Shown in pieces: positions 17,798 through 25,270 of a stretch of 62,731 nt of DNA. The stretch is from a virus. The position numbers and the translations under genes are program-made. The stretch spans positions 1 to 62,731 of the IMG/VR virus record IMGVR_UViG_3300007513_000035; one strand, 5' to 3'. A model generated the notes under the pieces. It was not told the origin of the DNA. It saw only the letters and a list, made by a program, of their open reading frames with translations, and ran no database searches. How positions within the stretch are numbered: position 1 is the first letter of the stretch; each line of letters opens with the position of its first letter.

Positions 17798-17836
17798 TAT
17801 TTAATTCTCCAAATCTTATGTATATAACTATATAAT

Positions 17837-20800
17837 TTATTCAAAGCTCACTCCAGAATTTGCAATAATGAAGTCAATTGCTATGAATTCAACCGCTCGA
17901 GTCGGAACTATTCTGATCTGACCGTTTAGTTTGTTGGCTTCAATGTCAGCCTGTGAATTATTTGATTCGTCCATAGTTACTTGAAACTGATCTACACCTT
18001 GTTGACTTTGAATGGTTGCTAGAAGAGGTGTTATCTGAGATACGAACTTATTTCTCATCGTTGGGGTGTTTTGCTCGAAGACGTAGTTGTTTGCCACATC
18101 TTCAACGAGGCGTTTTACCTCTAGTAGCATTCTTCTAACATTTACTCTATCCAGGGCAGACCTGGCCTGTTGCAAAGTTTTTTGTCCAAATATAACAAAC
18201 CCGGCATTCGGGAATGATGCTATCGGATTAATCTTTGCGTCATAAAGATCATCCCTATCTGCCTTATTTAGTCTCACGCCTACATTGACAACATCGGTAA
18301 GAGCCGCCCTGTTGAAACCAGCGGGTGCAAACCAGGGATAAGAAACGGAATCATTGAATCCCAGGGCACTTAGCGCTGCAATAGATGACGGACAAGCCAC
18401 GACTCTTCCGGTGTCTGTATCCCTCAAAGAAATGTCTGGGTAGTAAACAGCTGCAAAATTATTATCAGCGCCTCTTGACTGAAATTGCTCACGTGTAGCT
18501 TCAGTATCGGGTCTCTTACCATCATTATCAAATATTCTATCTAAATTAGATGTATAGGATGGAATATCCATCAGATATATTGCTCTTCCGTAATCACTTA
18601 GCCTAGAGAGAGCGTAGTTTGTAACAAATGGATCTCTCTGGCCGGGAATAGCGAGTATATTGACTCTGCTAACCATGGGGTCGGTCATTACTTTAATAGC
18701 TGACCTATAGGAATTAACGTAGTTATTGGTTTTACCAATACCGGCCGTAAAGGCTTCTCCTCTGGTAGATGAGTACCTGTACATACCAATGTCTAGGGTA
18801 GAGTTAGCTTTTCCTGTAGCTGCAGATGAGCATGCACGATCATTTAGGTAAAACATATCTGGATCAAGAATATTAACTCCGTCAAAACCGCCGTGGAAAA
18901 TATTGGTAAATTTATTAAACTCTGAGAATTTATTAAAATATACCGAAGAGGTTAGCTGAACCAGAGATAAGAGTGACAACCTTCCTGTAGAGACTCCGTC
19001 ATTAATTGTTCCATCTGTGGCTGTGCTGGTACTATTTCTAATATATGCTGCCCCTCTCATGTGCTCTGCAGCAGAAGAAGTTAGATAGGCCCAGACTGCC
19101 CTTGTAACGTTGGCCTTGGTATTTTTATTGTCCCCAAGAGCTACCTTAGCTAGAGTAAATTTATTATTACTATGCTCATCAGCAAGAGAACCTGTTGTAA
19201 GAACATCCAGACCGCCAAAACCTAGAAATTTTGTATAAGATCTAACCAGGGGATTAACTTCATCACTAGCATTTGGATTAAGTATGGCATTTGAAAGAGA
19301 TCCGGTTCTTGGAACTCGAGTTGTTTTAACCCCCCAGTAATACCTGGCATCTGTGAGCTCTTGTATTCCCGGATAGCCTATAAAGCCGGTTTCTTCACTA
19401 ACATTTCCTTTTGTACACTTGAATGTAAGCGGAAGTGGGGGAAGAACAGAGGAGGATAGGGGTGTGGCAGCATTTACAGTATTGGCACCGCTTAGATGTA
19501 ACCTTGCAGATCCTCTTGGCATGACTGCGCCCTGGATAGTCTCATTAAGAGTCTTTGGAACTGGGAGACCTTTAAACCCGAATGGTAGAGCCTGGGGCGG
19601 GAGATCACCTCTCGCAACATCCCTGTTCATTACAACTCTAATTCGTGAAGAGACATTTGGATATTTTCCAGAAATGACCACTCTTCTCTCTTTTTCCACT
19701 CCGGCATCAAAGTTATAATATGCCTTAAAATCTCCAATCTTCTTGGCAATATAATTTTCATCTGTCGGATCTAATGTGCAGTTTCCATACTGTTCTAATA
19801 TCTGTATGTTCGTATCACTATCTTCAAAATTTCTAACCAAAACTGTAAAGGTTCCATACGGATTTTTAGGATCTGTGGATTTTTTAATGTTGGATATTGA
19901 AACTTTAAATCTATCGTTTACAACTGCGCCATCACTTATTGTCTCGAAGCTAAAGAGACTATATTCCTTTCCTGATGCGATTCCTCCAAAAGGTTGGGAT
20001 ATAAAGTCTGTGGTCTTAGCCGGTCGGAATCTTGTATCAAACCTTCCGTATAGATCCTGGTATGCAATACTAGCGATCGGATTGCTAACCAGGCTCCCAG
20101 AGGCAATTCCCACAGCCTTGTTTCCTGTGTTGGTAAAGACTGAAGCCACCTCTTCTTCAACTGCAAAGTCACCATAAAGAAGATGCTCCTCAGTCTGAAA
20201 TTTAGTAGGATCTGTATTTAGAATGTTCCCTATATACGCATCATCAGACGGATTAAGAGAGGCAGTAAGTATTCTTACTCCCGCCTGGCCTTCGTCAGTT
20301 CCATAGGATGAACCAGCTGAGCTAGAAAGTACAATCTTAAACTTTTTGAACATTCCGCTTGACGGGTCTTGGTTGACACCGGCAACTTCGGGTCTTGGGT
20401 CATTGGAAGAAAACTTAGCAGCATCAAGGACCTCCATGTTTGTCCCTGTGGCCAGGAACACCATCCCTCTAACAAGATGGACAAGATTGCTACTTGTAGC
20501 CAAATCAAATGTAGCGTTATCAGAAAACTGAGGATAAGCGATTCCTTCTGCGCCGGATATGTAATGGGTGGCAACAATGAATTTTACACCACCTGGCGTT
20601 CGCTGACCGCTGTGGGTGGATTCACCATCACCAGCAATGACAGTGAAGCCTGAGTTTTTTACATATCCATACAGACGAGTGGCTTCAAAATCTGCTGCTG
20701 TTTCATTTGTTCCTGCCCCCAGAACCCTTATGAATGTGGCCGCAGTCCTATTCTTAAGGAACTCTTTAACGGCAAACGGACCAAACTGGTTCTTGTCTGG

Positions 20801-20983
20801 ATTTGACTCTCCAAACCTGTTTACAAAATCACTAAAAGATCCAATAGTAACTGGGACAAATGCGGGCCCCATCTGAGACGCGCCTATTATTCCTGCCGGT
20901 ACACCAGTTATTTCCGATTCTCTTTCAGACAGATCTATCTCTGTCTCAAAGAACCCTGGTGATCTAAATACCTGTTCAGCCAT
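17837..20983 (-). CDS. gp18: Tail sheath protein gp18, first paralogue
   Basis: This 1048-residue contractile sheath subunit has the N-terminal pattern GVPAGIIGASQMGPAFVPVT, then DFVNRFGESNPDKNQFGPFA. The C-terminal core has LDRVNVRRMLLEVKRLVEDV and the final strand PTRAVEFIAIDFIIANSG. Those regions align closely with the downstream paralogue, while the middle differs more. It lies immediately after the gp15-like gene, matching T4-type order (13, 14, 15, 18, 19). The two products may alternate, mix, or occupy different parts of the tail; the sequence does not decide. The start is ATG at 20983 with AAGGAGA upstream. It is much larger than T4 gp18. Confidence 0.93.
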   Translation of the reverse strand: MAEQVFRSPGFFETEIDLSERESEITGVPAGIIGASQMGPAFVPVTIGSFSDFVNRFGESNPDKNQFGPFAVKEFLKNRTAATFIRVLGAGTNETAADFEATRLYGYVKNSGFTVIAGDGESTHSGQRTPGGVKFIVATHYISGAEGIAYPQFSDNATFDLATSSNLVHLVRGMVFLATGTNMEVLDAAKFSSNDPRPEVAGVNQDPSSGMFKKFKIVLSSSAGSSYGTDEGQAGVRILTASLNPSDDAYIGNILNTDPTKFQTEEHLLYGDFAVEEEVASVFTNTGNKAVGIASGSLVSNPIASIAYQDLYGRFDTRFRPAKTTDFISQPFGGIASGKEYSLFSFETISDGAVVNDRFKVSISNIKKSTDPKNPYGTFTVLVRNFEDSDTNIQILEQYGNCTLDPTDENYIAKKIGDFKAYYNFDAGVEKERRVVISGKYPNVSSRIRVVMNRDVARGDLPPQALPFGFKGLPVPKTLNETIQGAVMPRGSARLHLSGANTVNAATPLSSSVLPPLPLTFKCTKGNVSEETGFIGYPGIQELTDARYYWGVKTTRVPRTGSLSNAILNPNASDEVNPLVRSYTKFLGFGGLDVLTTGSLADEHSNNKFTLAKVALGDNKNTKANVTRAVWAYLTSSAAEHMRGAAYIRNSTSTATDGTINDGVSTGRLSLLSLVQLTSSVYFNKFSEFNKFTNIFHGGFDGVNILDPDMFYLNDRACSSAATGKANSTLDIGMYRYSSTRGEAFTAGIGKTNNYVNSYRSAIKVMTDPMVSRVNILAIPGQRDPFVTNYALSRLSDYGRAIYLMDIPSYTSNLDRIFDNDGKRPDTEATREQFQSRGADNNFAAVYYPDISLRDTDTGRVVACPSSIAALSALGFNDSVSYPWFAPAGFNRAALTDVVNVGVRLNKADRDDLYDAKINPIASFPNAGFVIFGQKTLQQARSALDRVNVRRMLLEVKRLVEDVANNYVFEQNTPTMRNKFVSQITPLLATIQSQQGVDQFQVTMDESNNSQADIEANKLNGQIRIVPTRAVEFIAIDFIIANSGVSFE

Positions 20984-21040
20984 TTAGAAATCTCCTTGTC
21001 TTTCTACATTAATAAGTATCGTCTTCTTACTCAAATATCA

Positions 21041-22234
21041 TTAAGTTAGGGTTTCTAAATCAACTACTTCTCTCGCGCTGATGGTGGACTCACCTGATCG
21101 CTGATTTCTAGTCTTAACCCTGAGGAGTCTTTTCCTGCTTTCTCCGGTAAAAGGATCTTCTATTAGTTCAGGAACAGCAGCTCCATCTTGGCCCCTAGCG
21201 AGAGGAACCCTTCCCTGATTGTCTGTCACTTCTACATCACTAAGAATAAATCTATCAATATTAGCACTATTATCAGGAGTTTTTCCATCAAGCTCTATTT
21301 TTCCACTTGTTTGATTTATTACAAACTCTATTTCGGGAGCAGAGATAAATTTTCTATATGGGCTTGGAAGACCGGGCTGGTTAGGCGCAATTAAAAATGC
21401 GGGAACATCCATTGAAAAGCTATATCTAATAATTCTCTCATTGCTAGAGTAATCTTCAAAATTGTCTCCTGTACTTAAATTTCCCTTTATATATCCAACA
21501 AACTGATAGCCGCTATCAGACTCTATTTGAAATTCCATCCCTTGCCCGCTAAAATTTGACATTATAACCTCAATAAGCTGATTCATATTAAGTGTATATT
21601 GTGTCCAAAATGTTATTTCATATTGTGCTAAAAAGAATTCTGGGTAAGGAATTGTAATTATTTCAAAAATATTCTTTGATATCTTTGGATCAAGCATCTC
21701 TCCTGTCGACTCTATTTGATAAGAAATATTTGGTCCGTTTCGCCTAGAAGCCAGGGTCCCTGGGAGCGCTTCATTTCCTGGGTAGATAACGTCCTGAGAA
21801 AAGTTTTCCCTGCTGGCAACATTTTTCTGATTTTTTATACTTAGCTTGTTTATAATGTTTTGATATGATCTATCTCTATCAGATAGACGTCTTTTGACTG
21901 TGTAGCTAGCCTGATCTCTTATTGAAATTGCTGTTCCGTACCCAGCCAGGCCTGGAGAAATATCAATTGATTTTCTTGCAATTGCTATGACAGGTAAAAT
22001 TAAAGCACCGTTTCTATCTCTAATTGGCTGGCGTCTTCTTGTTAAAGCAAATCTTTCTCCTGCAGCAAAAACTACAGGCACTTTAGTAGTTTTTTCATTA
22101 ACCTGTACTTCAAGCTTGAGCTTTTTATCAAATAAATTAAATATAGCCCTATCTACGTCTTCTATTCCGCACGGAGGAATAAAAAAATCTTCAGGAACAT
22201 TAGTCCCTTCATATCCCGTATCAATCTTACTCAT
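21041..22234 (-). CDS. gp15: Tail sheath stabiliser/terminator gp15
   Basis: A 397-residue protein matching the T4 gp15 family by order and by the conserved core YEITFWTQYTLNMNQLIEVI near residue 205, followed by GYQFVGYIKGNLS and RIIRYSFSMDVPAFLIAPNQ. gp15 caps the head-proximal end of the tail and connects sheath and neck. It is longer than T4 gp15 (272 residues) by a C-terminal polar extension from about residue 310. It lies 12 bases after the gp14-like gene and 57 bases before the first sheath gene. The ATG at 22234 is the natural start. Confidence is good from both sequence pattern and gene order. Confidence 0.85.
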   Translation of the reverse strand: MSKIDTGYEGTNVPEDFFIPPCGIEDVDRAIFNLFDKKLKLEVQVNEKTTKVPVVFAAGERFALTRRRQPIRDRNGALILPVIAIARKSIDISPGLAGYGTAISIRDQASYTVKRRLSDRDRSYQNIINKLSIKNQKNVASRENFSQDVIYPGNEALPGTLASRRNGPNISYQIESTGEMLDPKISKNIFEIITIPYPEFFLAQYEITFWTQYTLNMNQLIEVIMSNFSGQGMEFQIESDSGYQFVGYIKGNLSTGDNFEDYSSNERIIRYSFSMDVPAFLIAPNQPGLPSPYRKFISAPEIEFVINQTSGKIELDGKTPDNSANIDRFILSDVEVTDNQGRVPLARGQDGAAVPELIEDPFTGESRKRLLRVKTRNQRSGESTISAREVVDLETLT

Positions 22235-22245
22235 CTAATTTCCCC

Positions 22246-22926
22246 CTATTCATCGTAAAAAGAAGACCCTTTTCCTCCGTCAAAACCGGGAACATCGCCC
22301 GCTCCGTCAGGTGAAACCTCAGCTGGTTCAGAAATGGGCTTGTCTAGGACACCCGTCTCCTGAAGATCTCTCCTATCTCCTGTTGGACCCAGCCTATTTC
22401 TACCGTATCCCCTCTGCTGAACAAAATCTCTCTGAATTGCATCATCATCACTATACTCTATGCTTGTGGGTCCAAATACAACTGATTCGAACTGTCCTTT
22501 CCTTGCCTGTTTTCCTGTAATTGTAACAAACGATTTATATTCAATCTCTCCAAAAATTGTATCAGAATCAGGAATTTGAACAACTTCAAAAAATACCGCT
22601 CCGTAGCTAAAAAAATCGCCTTCTTGAATATTGATACCTTTATCAATTAAATCTTTTTTCTGAATATATGCTTCTATTCCAAAAAACTCTTCACTTCCGA
22701 ACTTGTTTGTTCTAATTTCTTGAGGCTCATACTTAACAAGTGCCTCTATCTCTATCGGGTTATCAAATATTTTTGTAACTGATTCTTCATATACATCGTG
22801 GACATTTGACTTTTCTTCAGATATGGGAAAAAAATATATCTTTTGTCCAATGACATCTTTGACAATCTCTTTTCCAATATCGTTTATTAAATTTATTTCT
22901 CTTTGCGTTATAAAAAGTCTGGACAT
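22246..22926 (-). CDS. gp14: Neck protein gp14
   Basis: This 226-residue protein lies between the gp13- and gp15-like genes, which is the gp14 position in T4-type phages. It reads LINDIGKEIVKDVIGQKIYF near the N-terminus, then EGDFFSYGAVFFEVVQIPD in a central beta-rich region, as in neck gp14 proteins. It ends in a Gly/Asp-rich flexible tail. In T4, gp14 with gp13 seals the packaged head and joins the tail. It is separated from the gp13 stop by five bases. The family is assigned from position plus the central pattern, so I hold it slightly below its neighbours. Confidence 0.8.
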   Translation of the reverse strand: MSRLFITQREINLINDIGKEIVKDVIGQKIYFFPISEEKSNVHDVYEESVTKIFDNPIEIEALVKYEPQEIRTNKFGSEEFFGIEAYIQKKDLIDKGINIQEGDFFSYGAVFFEVVQIPDSDTIFGEIEYKSFVTITGKQARKGQFESVVFGPTSIEYSDDDAIQRDFVQQRGYGRNRLGPTGDRRDLQETGVLDKPISEPAEVSPDGAGDVPGFDGGKGSSFYDE

Positions 22927-22931
22927 CTAGT

Positions 22932-24104
22932 CTACCCCATGAAAATTGCCTTGCCATTTGGCATAGGAACAAACTTTAACTGTTTATTTATAGACTCTGC
23001 TCTTGCAGCTTGGGTCTCCATTAGCTTATCATATGTCATTGTCTCAAGCATTTCTTTCAAAGAAGTCTTTAGCTTATCTTTGTCCTCCCTCCCCTGGGTT
23101 ATTAAGCCTTCTCCGTTTAGTGTTAGAGTAGCACCGGGTATCGGTATATTTCCAAACTTAGATCTAACAAGGCCGAGCTGCTCTCTGCTTAGGGCAAGAG
23201 CATACTGTCTTATCCATTGTCGACCTATGCTGTTAAGCCTATTGTATATCAATCTCCCGAAAGGAACATTTGACAAGTTGCTTACACCATGGATAGTCTG
23301 GTCTTCATATGAAGGGCTAAGCGGGTTGGGTCTAAACCTTATTTTAACCCAAAGCTTTCTAGCATCGTCACCGGTCGGTGTTGGATAAATTCTAAGATTT
23401 GTACCGGCCATTTCATAAGAATAGTTTGACCTTCTAACTCTATTAGAAATATCTAGCTGTCCAGCCCTAAGAATATCTTCAAACACAGGAAGAACATAGA
23501 ATATTGTTTCTGGTGTAAAAGATTCAAAACTAAACTCATTATTAAGATAATTTATTGCCGAAGTTGTGTCAAAAAACCTATATGCTGCCTGTGGGCTAAA
23601 GTGGAAAACTTCCATTACCCTCATTTTAGTCTGAGGGTTTGAGTTACTAGCAGAGTTAAACAGGACTCCCCCAGCAGCGTCTTTTAACTCACTATACAGA
23701 TCATAATCCTGACGACCTTTTTGTAGATTAACGCTTCCTGATATAAAATTATAAGATCCTCCCTGGCCTGCCTCCATGGCATAAGGTTCTGCGAATCTTG
23801 TAAGATACTCTAGGTTCTCTCTTGGGTATTTATCATTTGATCCTGACAAGCTCCCGGTTGAAGCACCTAAAAATTGAACAAGCTGAGACTTTGCTTGATA
23901 TTGATTTAGTACACTTCCGTATTCAAGAAGTGATTCTTCTAAATTTCCCCATATTTGTTTTTTCGTAAGCTCTACAGATAGAATATCATCACCGAGCCTT
24001 CTTTTCACAAAAGTGACTATCGCATTTGCTTCTCTTTGGAAGTCAGTATCTTCATCAAAGAATCCGAAAGGTGTAGGCTTTGTTGTGTCAGCAAAGGTTG
24101 CCAT
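22932..24104 (-). CDS. gp13: Neck (head completion) protein gp13
   Basis: A 390-residue protein with the gp13-type pattern. The N-terminal helix region holds FVKRRLGDDILSVELTKKQI. The C-terminal segment reads WIRQYALALSREQLGLVRSK and IPIPGATLTLNGEGLI, then a coiled helix before the end. gp13 binds the portal after packaging and recruits gp14. T4 gp13 is about 309 residues; the extra length is in the middle. It is the first gene of the neck block, after a 113-base gap, and starts with ATG at 24104 behind a GGAG site. The gap suggests its own promoter, but no convincing one was found. Confidence 0.87.
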   Translation of the reverse strand: MATFADTTKPTPFGFFDEDTDFQREANAIVTFVKRRLGDDILSVELTKKQIWGNLEESLLEYGSVLNQYQAKSQLVQFLGASTGSLSGSNDKYPRENLEYLTRFAEPYAMEAGQGGSYNFISGSVNLQKGRQDYDLYSELKDAAGGVLFNSASNSNPQTKMRVMEVFHFSPQAAYRFFDTTSAINYLNNEFSFESFTPETIFYVLPVFEDILRAGQLDISNRVRRSNYSYEMAGTNLRIYPTPTGDDARKLWVKIRFRPNPLSPSYEDQTIHGVSNLSNVPFGRLIYNRLNSIGRQWIRQYALALSREQLGLVRSKFGNIPIPGATLTLNGEGLITQGREDKDKLKTSLKEMLETMTYDKLMETQAARAESINKQLKFVPMPNGKAIFMG

Positions 24105-24217
24105 TTACAATTAGTCTCCAATAAAGCTTCATATACAATATATATGCAAAAACATGACAGGATACAAACAAAACTAAGAATGACTAACAAAACTAACAGA
24201 TGTCAAAGAATAGCAGC
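24105..24217 (-). promoter_or_regulatory. 113-base gap upstream of the neck genes, candidate promoter region
   Basis: This is one of the larger gene-free gaps. On the minus strand it carries a TTGACA hexamer at 24206-24201 and an AT-rich CATATATAT stretch nearer gp13. The hexamer at 17-base spacing from TTGACA is TCATTC, a poor -10 box, so a sigma70 promoter is only a suggestion. A GGAG ribosome site lies before the gp13 ATG. Confidence 0.25.
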
Positions 24218-24478
24218 CTATGATTTCTTTGATTTTCTAGTCTTGTCCTGAGAACTTGACTTCTTTGGCTCTTCTTGTACTGCGGGTGCTTTTTTTTCCT
24301 CAACAGGCTTCTTCTTTTCTTTTGTTTTTTCCGGAACCCTTGCAACAAGCTTCGGCTCAGGAGCGCTGGGTAGCTCTTCAGGGACAGCTTCCTCGGAAGG
24401 TGCGGCCTTTTTATCTTTTATTAATCGTCCCTTTTCGTCTAGCTTTACGTTTCTTAAAATAGCTCTTCTACTTGGCAT
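24218..24478 (-). CDS. Small Lys/Glu/Pro-rich protein
   Basis: An 86-residue, highly charged protein starting MPSRRAILRNVKLDEKGRLI, followed by alternating Lys/Glu/Pro/Ala runs and ending SSSQDKTRKSKKS. It is probably disordered and basic, which could suit DNA or capsid-interior binding; that is inference, and no family is recognised. The start is set at the ATG at 24478, because AGGAGAG lies just upstream, rather than at the ATG at 24526, which has no such site. It lies between the second terminator and the neck genes. Low-complexity proteins of this sort can be spurious, but the ribosome site and minus-strand placement favour a real gene. Confidence 0.65.
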   Translation of the reverse strand: MPSRRAILRNVKLDEKGRLIKDKKAAPSEEAVPEELPSAPEPKLVARVPEKTKEKKKPVEEKKAPAVQEEPKKSSSQDKTRKSKKS

Positions 24479-24551
24479 GATACTCTCCTGTGTAGCCTCA
24501 TCTATACATATTATAGAAAATTTCAATTACTTAAGATTTAGAGAGCTAAGT

Positions 24552-24579
24552 AAAAGAGCGACCCGGAGGTCGCTCTTTA
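24552..24579 (-). terminator. Rho-independent terminator after the decoration-like gene
   Basis: A perfect 11-base-pair stem pairs 24553-24563 with 24568-24578 around a four-base loop; on the minus strand it ends in TTTTAC. It lies 25 bases past the stop of the decoration-like gene. The T-run is short, but the GC-rich stem (GAGCGACC) is strong and stands out from the AT-rich surroundings. Confidence 0.75.
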
Positions 24580-24604
24580 GAGTATTTATCGATTTTTTTA
24601 ACGA

Positions 24605-25084
24605 TCAGACGCCGCCACCTGAGCCTCTTCCGAACTTTTGCTTAGAAAGAGTCGGTGCAACAGCTCCGGAAACAGCAAGCACACAGTACTTGTTACCATC
24701 ACTGATCATCGTAACCTGGCTACCAGAAGCTGCCTCGAGTGTAATCTTAACAGCTGTTGCCTGATCCACACCAGAGAAGGCTGCAGCATTTCTAAAGTTA
24801 CCATAGAAAGGTGCTTTCTTATCTCCCCAGGCACTTGATCCTGTAACAACATTTGCGTTAGCATCGCCGTTTCTAATGATAAACATTTGACCTGGAACAT
24901 CTGATGCAAGCGGCATTGTGACATTAACTGCTCCGCCTGCAGTTACAGTATATAGCCCGCCTTGTGATACAGTAAAAGCTGCTGACTTTCCTGAAACAGT
25001 TAGGGTTGGTGTGGTTTCAAATTCGAGACCTTTTCCCGGAGATTGAACCAAACCCTTTGAGTTGGTTATTTTTACTTTTGGCAT
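24605..25084 (-). CDS. Putative capsid decoration or accessory head protein
   Basis: This 159-residue protein is beta-rich, with alternating Thr/Val/Gly strands and a Gly-rich end (RGSGGGV). It starts MPKVKITNSKGLVQSPGKGL. I do not recognise a named family. It is encoded right after the major capsid gene but is separated from it by a terminator, so it has its own transcription unit with another terminator behind it. That arrangement, a small beta-rich product and a near-ideal ribosome site (AAGGAGG five bases before the ATG at 25084) suggest a highly made virion protein such as a head decoration. A longer frame from 25126 exists but ignores this ribosome site. Function is inference from position and composition. 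Confidence 0.75.
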   Translation of the reverse strand: MPKVKITNSKGLVQSPGKGLEFETTPTLTVSGKSAAFTVSQGGLYTVTAGGAVNVTMPLASDVPGQMFIIRNGDANANVVTGSSAWGDKKAPFYGNFRNAAAFSGVDQATAVKITLEAASGSQVTMISDGNKYCVLAVSGAVAPTLSKQKFGRGSGGGV

Positions 25085-25130
25085 AATTTCCTCCTTATGA
25101 GATTTCAGTTCGCAAGATTCCGACACGCTG

Positions 25131-25182
25131 GCGAGGTCAGCCTTATGCTATGTGCCGGGCCTAATAGTAAGTAGGACCTCGC
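25131..25182 (-). ncRNA. Structured leader upstream of the decoration-like gene
   Basis: The 140-base gap between the capsid terminator and the next gene holds a perfect 8-base-pair GC-rich inverted repeat, 25131-25138 with 25175-25182, closing a 36-base interior with further short complementary stretches. It lies about 47 bases before the ATG at 25084 and its composition differs from the AT-rich neighbours. It does not match a tRNA: there is no T-loop or CCA-like end. It may be a 5' untranslated structure that stabilises or controls an abundant transcript. This is a sequence observation; the function is unknown. Confidence 0.45.
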
Positions 25183-25210
25183 TCTTGAAAAGCTGTGTTC
25201 TTAAAAAATA

Positions 25211-25248
25211 AAAGTAAAAAAAAAGAGGCACCTCGAAAGGTGCCCCTT
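25211..25248 (-). terminator. Rho-independent terminator after the major capsid gene
   Basis: A 7-base-pair stem (25227-25233 with 25238-25244, core AGGTGCC/GGCACCT) with a four-base loop is followed on the minus strand by CTCTTTTTTTTTAC, a long T-run. It starts 23 bases after the capsid stop codon. This is a textbook terminator for the most abundant virion transcript. Confidence 0.93.
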
Positions 25249-25270
25249 AATGATTATATGAATTAATCTA

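Noticed and set aside
22985-22992. Perfect TATAAATA (T4 late promoter box) on the minus strand inside gp13, 59 bases before gp14
   Set aside because: Several such octamers are expected by chance in AT-rich DNA of this length; another lies mid-gene at 59507-59514 with no plausible target.
24479-24526. Longer start for the small basic protein at 24526
   Set aside because: The ATG at 24478 has AGGAGAG at good spacing, whereas 24526 has none and would add an unrelated hydrophobic stretch.
24581-24590. GATAAATACT on the minus strand just before the second terminator
   Set aside because: One base off a late box, but it would start transcription inside the terminator stem; not convincing.
25085-25200. 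Possible tRNA in the gap after the capsid gene
   Set aside because: The 8-bp stem and GC-rich composition prompted a check, but there is no T-loop sequence, no proper arm spacing and no anticodon arm.
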